Source: an uncultured Clostridia bacterium
GTDB taxonomy: Bacteria; Bacillota; Clostridia; Saccharofermentanales; Saccharofermentanaceae
NCBI GenBank assembly: GCA_946407705.1
Contig: CAMJPC010000005.1
Location: forward strand, 59,725 to 123,724
Direction of reading: 5' to 3'
Length of the DNA stretch: 64,000 nucleotides
A program made the translations under genes and the position numbers. The notes beneath the pieces were generated by a model. The model saw only the letters and a program-made list of their open reading frames with translations, was not told the DNA's origin and did no database searches. Below, in pieces: positions 12,859-24,108 of this stretch. Numbering within the stretch: position 1 is the first letter of the stretch; each line of letters begins with the position of its first letter.

Positions 12859-13881
12859 ATGTCAACTATTTTGGTTACCGGCGGAAATGGATATATCGGA
12901 TCTCACACAGTTATCTCATTGGCTGAAAGCGGCTATGACGTTGTGATCGCGGACAATCTCTCAAACAGTAAGATGGAGGTTCAGAACCGTCTTGAGCAGA
13001 TTACCGGCAAAAGATTCAAGTTCTATAACGTGAATTGCTGTGATGAGGAGGCTCTCGAAAAGGTTTTCGGTGAGAACGACATCGACAGCGTCATTCATTT
13101 TGCTGGATTAAAGGCTGTCGGCGAGTCGGTCAAGATCCCTCTTGAGTACTATTCCAACAATATCGGCAGCATGATCTCCATTCTCAAGGTAATGAAGAAG
13201 CATGATGTCAAAAACCTCGTTTTCAGTTCATCGGCAACTGTTTACGGAATGAGCGAGGATGTTCCTTTTACCGAGGAGAGCCCTCTCGGGACCTGCACTA
13301 ATCCTTATGGCTGGACAAAGTGGATGATCGAACAGATCCTCCGTGACTATGCAAAGGCAAACCCAGAAATGAGGATATGCCTTCTCAGGTATTTCAATCC
13401 GGTCGGCGCGCACGAGAGCGGCCTCATCGGTGAAGACCCCAGAGGCATTCCTAATAATCTCTTTCCTTATATTTCCAAAGTTGCAGGCGGCACTCTTGAG
13501 TGCCTGACGGTTTTCGGTGACGATTACGATACTCCTGACGGAACATGCCTGAGAGACTATATCCATGTCTGTGATCTGGCTGACGGACACGTTAAGGCCA
13601 TCGATTATCTTGCACGCACTTCTGATCCCGTGAGCGTCTTTAATCTCGGTACCGGCAAGGGCACTTCAGTCAAAGAGGCGGTCGCTGCTTTTGAGAAAGC
13701 ATGCGGTCATCCGATCAACCATGTTTTCGGTCCCAGACGTCCGGGTGACATTGCCGTTTGCTATGCTTCCACGGAGAAGGCCGAGAAGGTTCTCGGATTC
13801 AAGGCAAAGTACGGAATTGACGACATGTGCGCGTCCTGTTGGAAGTGGCAGACAATGAATCCTGAGGGTCTTAAAGACTGA
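12859..13881 (+). CDS. galE: UDP-glucose 4-epimerase
   Basis: This 340-residue short-chain dehydrogenase-fold enzyme interconverts UDP-glucose and UDP-galactose. It has the NAD-binding GGNGYIGSH at 8-16, HFAGLKAVGES at about 80-90, the catalytic SSSATVYG, and the YxxxK pair Y150/K154 in NPYGWTK. It also shows the family stretch RYFNPVGAHESGLIGEDP and C-terminal GPRRPGDIA. A GGGG ribosome site precedes the ATG. It stands alone between the two-component system and the chaperonin operon. The product may feed galactose use or wall polysaccharide synthesis; the context does not decide. Confidence 0.96.
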   Translation: MSTILVTGGNGYIGSHTVISLAESGYDVVIADNLSNSKMEVQNRLEQITGKRFKFYNVNCCDEEALEKVFGENDIDSVIHFAGLKAVGESVKIPLEYYSNNIGSMISILKVMKKHDVKNLVFSSSATVYGMSEDVPFTEESPLGTCTNPYGWTKWMIEQILRDYAKANPEMRICLLRYFNPVGAHESGLIGEDPRGIPNNLFPYISKVAGGTLECLTVFGDDYDTPDGTCLRDYIHVCDLADGHVKAIDYLARTSDPVSVFNLGTGKGTSVKEAVAAFEKACGHPINHVFGPRRPGDIAVCYASTEKAEKVLGFKAKYGIDDMCASCWKWQTMNPEGLKD

Positions 13882-13915
13882 GAAAACACTTTTTGACTTT
13901 TTTTGATATTCGTTA

Positions 13916-13944
13916 TTGACATCTAACAATTGGAGAATTATATT
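13916..13944 (+). promoter_or_regulatory. Sigma-A promoter of groES-groEL
   Basis: A perfect TTGACA (13916-13921) and TATATT (13939-13944) are separated by exactly 17 bases, just upstream of the CIRCE operator. Transcription would start at about 13951, at the edge of the operator. Confidence 0.85.
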
Positions 13945-13951
13945 TAGTTGT

Positions 13952-14299
<348 letters not shown>

Positions 14300-14318
14300 T
14301 TGAATAAGAGGAGGATAA

Positions 14319-15938
<1,620 letters not shown>

Positions 15939-15962
15939 TACGGCGGATCAACTTGAAATCCA

Positions 15963-15996
15963 CTGCGCCGCAGTCTTTGCGGCGCAGTTTTTTTAT
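15963..15996 (+). terminator. Rho-independent terminator of groES-groEL
   Basis: A perfect 10-base stem (CTGCGCCGCA at 15963-15972 and its complement at 15978-15987) with a 5-base loop is followed by a run of eight T. It sits 25 bases after the groEL stop. Confidence 0.95.
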
Positions 15997-16046
15997 TTTC
16001 GAGGTGTGATATCATAATATGGTATTTTGCGAGAAGGTGTACATAT

Positions 16047-16628
16047 ATGATCGAAGACAGCTTTATTGAATCCCATGTAACCAGAAACAGTGGCAAGAAT
16101 GTTGCTGCGCGTTTGTTCTCAATAATCGCATTGTGCACTGTTATAGTCGCGATCAATATTTTCGGCCTTGCAACGTTCGGCTTTTACGCCCTTTACGTAA
16201 CTCTCATGCTTTCGGTTACCATAGTTTTCGGATTTGTCTTCATGTTTAAGCGTTCATATACCGAATATGATATGGAGATATCCAACGATAATGTTAATGT
16301 TGCCAAGATCCTGGGTCAGAGCAGCAGGGTCGATCTCATGGATTTCTCTATCAAGGACTGCATCTATATCGGTCCCGTAACCGATGACCGCTATGCTTCA
16401 GACGCCGAGAAGGCTGACATCAAGCTTGCCATCACCGAGAAGAAGAACTATCCGATCGAAGAAGGCATCTGGTATATGACCTATAAGGAAGAGAACTATG
16501 TCTGCATGCTGATCTTCGACTTTAAGCCTGAAATGTATAAGGTCTTCAGAAGGTATAACCCCAGAAATGTGGCATTTTACCAGGCTCCGGCAAAGACTGA
16601 ACAGACTGAGAAATCTGAAGAGGAGTAA
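16047..16628 (+). CDS. Small membrane protein of unknown function with soluble C-terminal domain
   Basis: I do not firmly recognise this 193-residue protein. Two adjoining hydrophobic segments (about residues 20-45 and 48-68) form a membrane hairpin. A mixed alpha/beta domain of about 110 residues, starting at SYTEYDMEISNDNV, follows. The layout resembles bacterial PH-like or DUF6106-type membrane proteins, but this is a guess from shape. The tail is acidic (KTEQTEKSEEE). GAAGGTG precedes the ATG. It lies 3 bases before the thioesterase gene, so the two are likely co-transcribed, starting after the groEL terminator. Confidence 0.7.
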   Translation: MIEDSFIESHVTRNSGKNVAARLFSIIALCTVIVAINIFGLATFGFYALYVTLMLSVTIVFGFVFMFKRSYTEYDMEISNDNVNVAKILGQSSRVDLMDFSIKDCIYIGPVTDDRYASDAEKADIKLAITEKKNYPIEEGIWYMTYKEENYVCMLIFDFKPEMYKVFRRYNPRNVAFYQAPAKTEQTEKSEEE

Positions 16629-16631
16629 GTC

Positions 16632-17396
16632 ATGCCGGAATATTCTCCTTATACAGAACTTGAAGTAATCTGCAAAGCCACAGAATGCGGAATAGGGGAT
16701 AAGCTTTATGCCTCTGTCTTGATCGGTGACCTTCAGGAGGCAGCCGAGAGGAGTTCGCATGCTCTTGGCTATGGCACGGATTTCCTTAAGGAGAACAGTA
16801 TTTGCTGGATCATACTGAGGATGCATATCGAGATAGACAGGCTCCCTGAGTGGCATGAGACCTTTAAGATCAGGACTTGGAGCACCGGTCTTGAGAAACT
16901 CTACTATGGAAGAGAGTTTGAGGTCTATGATTCAAACGGAATCCGTATCGGAAAAGCCACTTCCACATGGATCCTGGCTGATTGGAACACCCACAGACCC
17001 GTAATAGCCAGTAAGAGACCTGAACTGCCGCCCTGTGCGGTTCAGTCTGATGAGCTTGTTTTCGGTAAAAAATGCCCGAAGATCGCTTTCCCTGATAAGC
17101 AGGAGGTTAGAGGCGCTTCCGAAAAGCCTGTGATCATAAAATACGCTGATTATACTGAACTTGACCGCAACAGACATGTAAATAACTCAAGATATACTGC
17201 CTGGGCTTATGACGCGCTGTTCAAATCGGGTTATGACGTTACAACGGTAAAAGAGATCTCCATCAACTATAACAGTGAAGTCAAACAGGGGGAGAAGGTC
17301 GAGCTTTACATATACGATGCCGGTGAAAAACTTGCCGTATATGGCTATAAAGACGATGACACCAAGGTTTTCGCAGCCGAACTGAAGTTCGGTTGA
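16632..17396 (+). CDS. Acyl-ACP thioesterase (FatA/FatB-like double hotdog)
   Basis: This 254-residue protein has the two tandem hotdog folds of the acyl-ACP thioesterase family (about 1-140 and 150-254). The second holds the diagnostic NRHVNNSRYTAWAYD motif, whose Asn/His belong to the active site. The first begins with ECGIGDKLYASVLIGDLQEAAERSSHALG. Such enzymes release free fatty acids from acyl carrier protein in the cytosol. In anaerobes they may adjust membrane lipid or free acid pools. The chain-length preference cannot be read. It follows the membrane protein gene by 3 bases, with GAGGAG overlapping that gene's end. No fatty-acid synthesis genes are adjacent. Confidence 0.85.
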   Translation: MPEYSPYTELEVICKATECGIGDKLYASVLIGDLQEAAERSSHALGYGTDFLKENSICWIILRMHIEIDRLPEWHETFKIRTWSTGLEKLYYGREFEVYDSNGIRIGKATSTWILADWNTHRPVIASKRPELPPCAVQSDELVFGKKCPKIAFPDKQEVRGASEKPVIIKYADYTELDRNRHVNNSRYTAWAYDALFKSGYDVTTVKEISINYNSEVKQGEKVELYIYDAGEKLAVYGYKDDDTKVFAAELKFG

Positions 17397-17485
17397 TTTT
17401 GTCTTGATTATTTTATTATTGCTCTTTTTGTTTTTGCCTCTTTGTAATAAAATAAATAAATATGTAATTTCAACGGAGGTCTGCC

Positions 17486-18418
17486 ATGATTGAGATCAAG
17501 AATCTTGTAAAGCATTATGGAGACAAGAAAGCTGTCAACGGTATTTCCTTTACCGTAAAAGACAATGAGATCCTCGGCTTCCTCGGTCCTAACGGTGCGG
17601 GTAAGTCCACAACGATGAATATCATCACGGGATATCTTTCGTCGACTTCGGGAACTGTTAAGATCAATGGTCATGACATCCTTGAGGAGCCTGAACTTGC
17701 CAAAAAGTCCATAGGTTATCTTCCCGAACAGCCGCCTCTCTACAATGACATGACTGTCAGCGAGTATCTGACATTTATGTGTGAACTCAAAGGCGTTCCC
17801 AAGAAGGACCGCAAAGAGCAGATCGACATGATCACTTCCATGGTTGGTATTGATGCCGTTACAGGAAGATTGATCGGTAATCTTTCCAAGGGTTACAAGC
17901 AGAGGGTTGGTCTGGCACAGGCTCTTGTCGGCGATCCGCCGATCCTCATTCTTGACGAGCCTACGGTAGGTCTCGATCCCAATCAGATCATCGGTATAAG
18001 AAACCTCATCAAGGAGCTTTCAAAGAATCATTCGATCATTGTAAGCTCTCATATTCTTTCTGAGATCCAGGAGATTGCCGACAGGGTTGTTATCATCCAT
18101 CACGGCAAGATAGCTGCTATTGATACTATTTTGGACCTTTCACAGCGTCTTTCTGGAACATCAAAGCTTCTTATGTCCTTCAAAGGTCCCGTAAAAGACG
18201 TCATTGCAAGGCTTAAGATGATTTCAGGCATATCAGACGCTGTTGTCAGGAATGCCGGTGATCTCAGCGAGGTTGAGATCAGTCTTGCTACCAAGGCCGT
18301 TAACGACGTAAGAATAAACATTTTCTTCATGATGGCTAAGTGCGGATGGCCAATTCTTGAATTCCGTTCGCTCGATCCTTCGCTTGAGGAAGTATTCCTG
18401 AGCGTTACGTCGAGTTAA
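17486..18418 (+). CDS. ABC transporter ATP-binding protein (GldA-like, ABC-2 exporter)
   Basis: This 310-residue ATPase has Walker A GPNGAGKS (34-41), signature LSKGYKQRVGLAQAL, Walker B ILILDEPTVGLDP, and the H-loop SSHILSEI. A C-terminal extension of about 90 residues is typical of the GldA/NatA type. CGGAGGT precedes the ATG. It heads a five-gene run of ATPase, permease, Gld-type auxiliary protein, DUF4340 protein and DUF5711 protein, each start being 0-31 bases from the previous stop. The ATPase would energise the permease at 18429. The cargo is not known. The name Gld comes from Bacteroidetes gliding mutants and does not imply gliding here. Confidence 0.93.
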   Translation: MIEIKNLVKHYGDKKAVNGISFTVKDNEILGFLGPNGAGKSTTMNIITGYLSSTSGTVKINGHDILEEPELAKKSIGYLPEQPPLYNDMTVSEYLTFMCELKGVPKKDRKEQIDMITSMVGIDAVTGRLIGNLSKGYKQRVGLAQALVGDPPILILDEPTVGLDPNQIIGIRNLIKELSKNHSIIVSSHILSEIQEIADRVVIIHHGKIAAIDTILDLSQRLSGTSKLLMSFKGPVKDVIARLKMISGISDAVVRNAGDLSEVEISLATKAVNDVRINIFFMMAKCGWPILEFRSLDPSLEEVFLSVTSS

Positions 18419-18428
18419 GGAGGTTAAC

Positions 18429-19196
18429 ATGTACGCGATATTTAAGAGGGAATTCCTTTCGTACTTCAGAACACCGGTAGGTTATGTTGCTGCAGCAATC
18501 TTTACTTTCATTTCCGGTTTTGTATTTTATTCGCTGTTTTCAACGGGATTTGTCAGCATCAGCAATGAGATAATCACGCTTTGCTCGCTTTTCATCGTAA
18601 TCGTTCCCATTATCACGATGGGTATGTTTGCAGAAGACAGGAAGAGGGGAACAGAGGTCCTTTATTATTCAACTCCGGTTGACCTTTTCTCCGTAGTTCT
18701 CGGAAAGTTCCTTGCAGCTCTTGCTCTTTTCCTGGTCATGTTCATCAATGTATTCATCCACATGATCGTTGTATCGGCATGCGGCGGCAAGATCGGAATC
18801 GGTGCATGGGGAAGCGTTCTCGTGTTCTTCTTCATGGCAGCGCTTTTCATCTCCATCGGTCTGTTCGCATCTGTAATCACTGACAATCAGCTTATTTCCG
18901 CGATCGTTTCATTTGTTTTCATCATGGTTATCCAGCTGATCTCAGTAATCGGCACATATCTCGGTACTTTCGTAAGCACTCTTTTCTCTTATATGGGATT
19001 GAGCGCTGATAAGCGTAACGGCGCCCGACAGGCAGTTCAAAATGCAATAGGCTGGTTTGATCCGTTTGCCAAGACTTCGGATTTCCGCGATGGAATCTTT
19101 TCCGTTTCGGCACTGGTATTCTGCATTTCTTTCGCGATCTTCTTCCTTTATCTTTCGTTCAGGATACTTGAGAAGAAGCGCTGGAGTCAGAAGTGA
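18429..19196 (+). CDS. ABC-2 type permease (GldF-like)
   Basis: This 255-residue integral membrane protein has about six hydrophobic segments, starting MYAIFKREFLSYFRTPVGYVAAAIFTF, the usual opening of ABC-2/GldF permeases. The loop MGMFAEDRKRGTEVLYYSTPV after the second segment is characteristic of the family. AAGGAGG lies before the ATG, overlapping the end of the ATPase gene. It pairs with the ATPase upstream and with the GldG-like protein downstream to form a membrane complex. Confidence 0.9.
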   Translation: MYAIFKREFLSYFRTPVGYVAAAIFTFISGFVFYSLFSTGFVSISNEIITLCSLFIVIVPIITMGMFAEDRKRGTEVLYYSTPVDLFSVVLGKFLAALALFLVMFINVFIHMIVVSACGGKIGIGAWGSVLVFFFMAALFISIGLFASVITDNQLISAIVSFVFIMVIQLISVIGTYLGTFVSTLFSYMGLSADKRNGARQAVQNAIGWFDPFAKTSDFRDGIFSVSALVFCISFAIFFLYLSFRILEKKRWSQK

Positions 19197-19213
19197 CGGG
19201 AGGGTATGGCAAA

Positions 19214-20728
19214 ATGAGCAACAACAGAAATTTCACTCCTAACAACGGTAAGACTAAAAAGCGCAGAAATGAAAGAGCGCACCAGATGAAGATCTATTCC
19301 ATCGGTTCCGTGCTCATTCTTTTGGCGATCGTTTTACTTTTGAACATCCTTTTGGATAACCTTCTCGGAAAAGCTCTTACTTTCGATTTCTCTATCGAAC
19401 GCAGCAATTCTATTTCCCAGGAGTCCGAGAAGTTCCTCGAGACGATTCCTGACGGTTCTAAGATCCGCATTGTAGGTCTTTTCGAGATGCCTGATACGGT
19501 TACTGATACCAAGTACCAGTATATCGTTCCTCTTCTTGGCGATTACGTCAGGAAGTCCCGCGGTAAGGTCACCGTCGAATATGTCGATATACAGAAGAAC
19601 CCCGGTGTCATCTCAGAACTGGATCCGAGCGGAGTTTACGATCTTTCGAAACAGACCGGCAAATATGCTATTTCGTATAACGGAAAGCTTGATCTGATCG
19701 ATCCGATCAATTGCTATACCATCGATACGGAATATCTGGATAAATACGATGCTTACATGGCTACCGGCAACAATGCCGAGTATACATTTACCAATTCAAT
19801 GATGTCTCTGGTAAAGGGTTATACTAGTAAGGCATACATCGTAACCGGTCTTAAGGAAGAAAAATCCGTACAGCTTAAGAAGCTCTTAACGTCACTCGGC
19901 GTTGAGACTTCCGAACTGGCCGCAGCATCCGGATTTAAGATCCCTGATGACTGCAATCTCCTAATTTTCAACGGCCCTAATACTGATATTACCGAATCCA
20001 TGTATGTTGAGCTTCAGGCTTATTTTGCAAGGGGCGGTAAGATCATCATTGCGGTCGACTATTACATCGAGAACACGACTGAAACCTATAAGAATCTCAA
20101 CCGTTTCCTTAACGCTCTCGATATCAATATCGAGACTTGTGTAGTATCAGAGAACGATCCCTCATATCAGCTTAATACCGAACTCAATGATTCATTGGCT
20201 GACGTAAATCCTGGATTTGCACAGTTTACCAACGAAAAGAAGCTTCACATAACACTTGCAAGGCCTCTCGGTTCTTCCGGCGTGCATTCTGAGAATGTGG
20301 TTACCACGCCAATCCTTACGACCAGTGCCAAAGCCACAAAGAGTGTTGCTAATTCCAGCAATCAGGCTGAGCAGTTTGGTTCTGATACCGGTGCTTTCAA
20401 TGTCGGCATGTATGCGGCAGATACCAAGACAATGGGTGAGGTATTCGTATTCGGTACATTGAACTTTACTTCGGACGACTACTTCAACAAGTTCACTCTG
20501 AACGACAGAGACGCTGATTTCACTAAGGCTATCGTAAGAAGCATGATTCCTTCGTCAGCTTCTTACAACATCAACATTCCCGTTAAGAAGATAGACAGCT
20601 ATATGCTCGCTGAGAACAAGGCTACGACATCAACGTCTACTGGCATCATGATCGTCTTCATGATCGTTTTGCCCATCATCCTGACATCAATGGCTGTCAT
20701 TGTTTACAACAAGAGAAAGAATCTCTGA
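19214..20728 (+). CDS. GldG-family ABC transporter auxiliary protein
   Basis: This 504-residue protein has a basic N-terminus, one membrane helix (about 30-52), a large extracellular domain, and a second helix at the C-terminus (IVFMIVLPIILTSMAVIVYNKRK). This is the architecture of GldG/DUF7088-type partners of ABC-2 exporters. The soluble part has the expected order: SNSISQESEKFLETIPDGSKIRIVGLF, DYVRKSRGKVTVEYVDIQKNP, then a Rossmann-like domain with ARGGKIIIAVDYY. I use the ATG at 19214, with GGGAGGG ahead of it; a GTG at 19193 is in frame but overlaps the permease stop. Its exact role in transport is unknown for the whole family. Confidence 0.85.
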   Translation: MSNNRNFTPNNGKTKKRRNERAHQMKIYSIGSVLILLAIVLLLNILLDNLLGKALTFDFSIERSNSISQESEKFLETIPDGSKIRIVGLFEMPDTVTDTKYQYIVPLLGDYVRKSRGKVTVEYVDIQKNPGVISELDPSGVYDLSKQTGKYAISYNGKLDLIDPINCYTIDTEYLDKYDAYMATGNNAEYTFTNSMMSLVKGYTSKAYIVTGLKEEKSVQLKKLLTSLGVETSELAAASGFKIPDDCNLLIFNGPNTDITESMYVELQAYFARGGKIIIAVDYYIENTTETYKNLNRFLNALDINIETCVVSENDPSYQLNTELNDSLADVNPGFAQFTNEKKLHITLARPLGSSGVHSENVVTTPILTTSAKATKSVANSSNQAEQFGSDTGAFNVGMYAADTKTMGEVFVFGTLNFTSDDYFNKFTLNDRDADFTKAIVRSMIPSSASYNINIPVKKIDSYMLAENKATTSTSTGIMIVFMIVLPIILTSMAVIVYNKRKNL

Positions 20729-20729
20729 T

Positions 20730-22229
20730 ATGAAGACTGCGAAGAACCTGCTGATTCCTTTCATCATCATGATTCTCCTGGCGGTAGGAGTCGTGGTGTT
20801 CTTTGCCATTGATAAGAAGTGGAGCAGATCTCCTGCCCAGACTTCAGTCAATTCCGTGGACGTCTTATACATCAGTCCGGTTGACGTTGCTTCAGTCAGC
20901 GTTCTGCATAAAGAGAATAATCTCACGGTCAGAGTTGATAAGAAGACATCTAACAACGGTTCTGATTCGTATATCTATGCGGGAGATGACAAAGACGGTG
21001 ACAGTTATTCACAGTCTGAATTGTCGATCTTTATGGAAGCAATGTCTTCATTTGTAGGATGCACGCCTGTCCAGGATTCAAAGAATCTCGCTGATTTCGG
21101 TCTTGACGCTCCTAATTTCACCGTAACTGTCAAAAAGACTGACGGTTCTACTGTTGTTATCCTGATCGGAAATCTTTCACCGGATTCAGAATCTTGCTAT
21201 ATCTGTGCGCAGGGCTCTTCTGAAGTGTATATGGTCACTGCTGACAGATATAAGAGCGCTTCAAAAGTTGCCAAGGATTTCCTCGATTCCAGAATAATCA
21301 AAGTGTCCTTATCGGGTATTGAATCGGTCAGATTCGTAAGAAAGAAGGACTCGGTTGACCTTTCGGCGTCCTGTAACTATGACGAATCGGCTGATTCTGT
21401 TTCTTTCCGTTTTAATAAACCGTTTGAGATTGATTCGAGCGCATATTTCGACAGGCTTATCGAGCGTATATGTGATCTTGAGGCTAATGAATATGAGGAT
21501 GCTTCATCTGATAATCTGTTAAAGTTCGGTCTTACCAATCCTGCATTCACCGTAACCCTTAAAATGAAGAACGGTATGGCTTACATGCTTGATTTCTCTT
21601 CCGCAAAGAGCGGCTTCTATTATGGCCGCCTAAACGGAACGGGAAAGGTATTCAAGATCGCTGCCACCAAACTTGAGAACTTGGAGATACCGGTTCTTTC
21701 GTTCATAAACAGCTATGTTTTCAATGATCCTTGCGAAAACGTCATTTCAGTCGAGTGTTCCGATCGTGACAGGAAATTTGTCATGAAATTGGATGTCCCC
21801 AAGGATAAGGCCATCTCAGATGCCGGTTCCACGGTTACTCTGGATGGAAGAAATGCCAAGGTATCAAGCATTACCGGCCGTTCTTATGCCGCAATGCTCT
21901 ATGAATCGATATTCTGCATTGACATCGGCGGTGTTGATGAATATGCCGCGATCCCGGAAAACGCCAGACCGATGATGACGATCACTGTATTTGACCGTAA
22001 CCATTCGTCTGTGGTCTATGATTTCTACAGACGAAGCGATGATTCATACTATGTCTGCAAGAACGGACAGTATACGAAATTCTATGTTTATCAGAGAGAA
22101 TTGTATAATGACGGAGGCACAGATACATATGATTATGGAATCTGGCCTGCTTATGAGATACTAACAAAAGCGATTACCAACCAGATAAACGGAATCTATG
22201 AGATCCCGACCAATAAGGAAAACGCTTGA
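20730..22229 (+). CDS. DUF4340 domain protein, membrane anchored
   Basis: This 499-residue protein has one N-terminal helix (about 5-27, LLIPFIIMILLAVGVVVFF). Two related extracellular halves follow: LADFGLDAPNFTVTVKKTDGSTVVILIG and LLKFGLTNPAFTVTLKMKNGMAYMLDF. This repeated (F)GL..P.FTVT pattern is typical of DUF4340. The ATG at 20730 starts 1 base after the upstream stop; a TTG at 20700 is in frame but inside the previous gene. DUF4340 genes regularly follow Gld-type ABC genes, which supports a role as an extracellular part of that transporter. The molecular function is unknown. Confidence 0.85.
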   Translation: MKTAKNLLIPFIIMILLAVGVVVFFAIDKKWSRSPAQTSVNSVDVLYISPVDVASVSVLHKENNLTVRVDKKTSNNGSDSYIYAGDDKDGDSYSQSELSIFMEAMSSFVGCTPVQDSKNLADFGLDAPNFTVTVKKTDGSTVVILIGNLSPDSESCYICAQGSSEVYMVTADRYKSASKVAKDFLDSRIIKVSLSGIESVRFVRKKDSVDLSASCNYDESADSVSFRFNKPFEIDSSAYFDRLIERICDLEANEYEDASSDNLLKFGLTNPAFTVTLKMKNGMAYMLDFSSAKSGFYYGRLNGTGKVFKIAATKLENLEIPVLSFINSYVFNDPCENVISVECSDRDRKFVMKLDVPKDKAISDAGSTVTLDGRNAKVSSITGRSYAAMLYESIFCIDIGGVDEYAAIPENARPMMTITVFDRNHSSVVYDFYRRSDDSYYVCKNGQYTKFYVYQRELYNDGGTDTYDYGIWPAYEILTKAITNQINGIYEIPTNKENA

Positions 22230-22260
22230 ATTTAAAGACGATTATAAGGCTTAAGATATA

Positions 22261-23430
22261 ATGACGACGAACAGACCGAGCAAACAGACAGATAACAAGA
22301 AGGTTAAGAAGAAAAAAACCGTAACAGGGATTACGATTGCAGTGTTGCTTTTCGCGGTTCTCCTGATCGGAAGTTTGATACTGATCTTCTTTGTTTCGAA
22401 AAGGATCACAGCAATGGAAGGCGCCGACTCGCAGATCAAGCTTGCGGCTCAGGGCGGATTTAACTGCGAGTATTCTGAGGCACAGAAGCTCTATCCGTAC
22501 GGAGAAGGCGTTGTAAAGGTTACGAATGAGCGTATTGCTTACCTGACCCTTTCGGGTACTGAGATCTATACTGTTGCTGTTTCTTATTCAAATCCGCAGT
22601 GCATCATCTCTGGCGATTATGTTGCTGTTTTCGATCTTAACGGTTATTCATTTACAATGATGACGCGTGAGAAAGCTCTTTACACTACGCCTACAAAGAA
22701 TCAGATCAAGTCTCTTACAATCTCCAAAAAGGGTTACGTTGCAATTATCACCGGAAGTGAAGAGTCTAACGGAGATGTCGTTCTTTATGATGAGAACGGT
22801 AAAGCCCAGTATCAGTGGTCTTCTTATAATTCGGGTTTTCCTGTAAGCTGCTGCTTTGACAGCGAGTCTACCAAACTTGCCGTTTCAACTGTTAATACGG
22901 GCGGTGCTGTCGTTGTTCCTTATGTAAGAGTCTTTGCGATCAGCAGGGGAACCAGCAGCCTCGAAATGGCTGACAGTGCTATGTATACGATCGAGAGCAA
23001 CGTAATGTTCATGTCGATGTTTTACAGCGGTGATAAGCTGTTCTGCTTCACGGGCAATTCAATGTACGAGGTTCAGGACGGCAAACTGATCCAGATCAAT
23101 TATGCTTTTTCTGCCATCGGTTACGTTAACTTAGTCGATAACAAGCTTTTTATTACTTATTCCGACGGCGTTAGCCAACTCAATAAACTGGCGATCCTCA
23201 ATGGTTCTGAATCAGTTATCTATAATTCTGATATCGGTACAAAGATAAGCTCCGTTGCCGCTTCCGGCAAACTGTATGCAATAAGCGTTGACAGGAGGAT
23301 CTTCGTATTTGATTCCTCAGGAGCTATCCTCAACGATTTCTCTGTTGATGAAGAAGTAATAAGGGTTAACTTTATTGCAGGCAACAAGCTCTGCGTTGTT
23401 TCCGCCAGCGGCGTACATACCATCAGCTAA
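22261..23430 (+). CDS. DUF5711-family membrane-anchored beta-propeller-like protein
   Basis: This 389-residue protein has a lysine-rich N-terminus, one membrane helix (about 20-43), and an extracellular part built from recurring beta-strand blocks such as ERIAYLTLSGTEIYTV, YVAIITGSEESNGDVVLYDENG and KLYAISVDRRIFVFDSSG. This pattern suggests a seven-bladed or WD/PQQ-like propeller and fits the DUF5711 family common in Clostridia. The ribosome site is weak (AAGGCTT). It ends the ABC exporter run, after a 31-base gap. Its function is unknown; a cell-surface sensing or scaffold role is possible. Confidence 0.75.
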   Translation: MTTNRPSKQTDNKKVKKKKTVTGITIAVLLFAVLLIGSLILIFFVSKRITAMEGADSQIKLAAQGGFNCEYSEAQKLYPYGEGVVKVTNERIAYLTLSGTEIYTVAVSYSNPQCIISGDYVAVFDLNGYSFTMMTREKALYTTPTKNQIKSLTISKKGYVAIITGSEESNGDVVLYDENGKAQYQWSSYNSGFPVSCCFDSESTKLAVSTVNTGGAVVVPYVRVFAISRGTSSLEMADSAMYTIESNVMFMSMFYSGDKLFCFTGNSMYEVQDGKLIQINYAFSAIGYVNLVDNKLFITYSDGVSQLNKLAILNGSESVIYNSDIGTKISSVAASGKLYAISVDRRIFVFDSSGAILNDFSVDEEVIRVNFIAGNKLCVVSASGVHTIS

Positions 23431-23442
23431 GGGGTCTTAAGT

Positions 23443-24108
23443 ATGGAGACCGAGGTCAAGCTGGCGTTTAAGAACAGGGAAAGCCTGTATCAGGCAGCCG
23501 CATCCGGATGGTTTACCGAACACTGTCTTAATCCTGACAGTACCCCTATGACGCTCGAAAACTATTATCTTGATACAAAAGATCTTGTTTTGGGCTTGAG
23601 GCAGGCTGCGTTCAGAAAGAGGCACTGCAAGGGTATTGATGCTGATTTCTATGAGTTTACCGTCAAGTGCCGCGGTGGAGCGAACGACGGCATTCATAAG
23701 CGTTATGAATGGAACGTGAAGTCCAATGACGGTGTCTTGTCAGTTGATGAGTTTAAAATGAAAGCTGGTAATGACGGTGATGATCCTGAAATACTTGCTG
23801 AAGTATTGAACGGCATTAAGGATTCAGATCTTTTTACGCTTTGTTCCAACAGCTTTGACCGTACCATGTATGATTTCAGATTCGGTAACAGCACTATGGA
23901 AGCCTGCATCGATTACGGCGAGATAAAGGATTCACAAGGGAAGGTCTGTGACATTATCTGTGAGATGGAACTGGAATTAAAAGACGGTAGTCTTGAAGAT
24001 CTGGAAGCTTCTAAAGTGTTCATCATGTCAAAGACAGATGCGGTTCCTTTTGATCTGAGCAAGTTTAAAAGGACACTCGATGCTTCGCGAAGCGGAGGTA
24101 ATGTATGA
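23443..24108 (+). CDS. CYTH domain protein (triphosphate tunnel fold)
   Basis: This 221-residue protein starts METEVKL, giving the diagnostic ExExK motif (E2, E4, K6) of CYTH/triphosphate tunnel enzymes. Later strands carry alternating charged residues as the tunnel requires: FRKRHCKG, YEFTVKCRGG, CEMELELKDG. Bacterial members hydrolyse inorganic tripolyphosphate or make cAMP from ATP. The C-terminal CHAD domain often found with it is absent. AAGGGG precedes the ATG. It overlaps the next flavoprotein gene by 4 bases (ATGA), suggesting coupled translation. Confidence 0.85.
   Translation: METEVKLAFKNRESLYQAAASGWFTEHCLNPDSTPMTLENYYLDTKDLVLGLRQAAFRKRHCKGIDADFYEFTVKCRGGANDGIHKRYEWNVKSNDGVLSVDEFKMKAGNDGDDPEILAEVLNGIKDSDLFTLCSNSFDRTMYDFRFGNSTMEACIDYGEIKDSQGKVCDIICEMELELKDGSLEDLEASKVFIMSKTDAVPFDLSKFKRTLDASRSGGNV

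Noticed and set aside
17486..20728. Gliding motility machinery
   Set aside because: Only the ABC part (GldA/F/G type) is present. The Gld motor and SprA-type secretion genes are absent, and the phylum does not glide by this mechanism.
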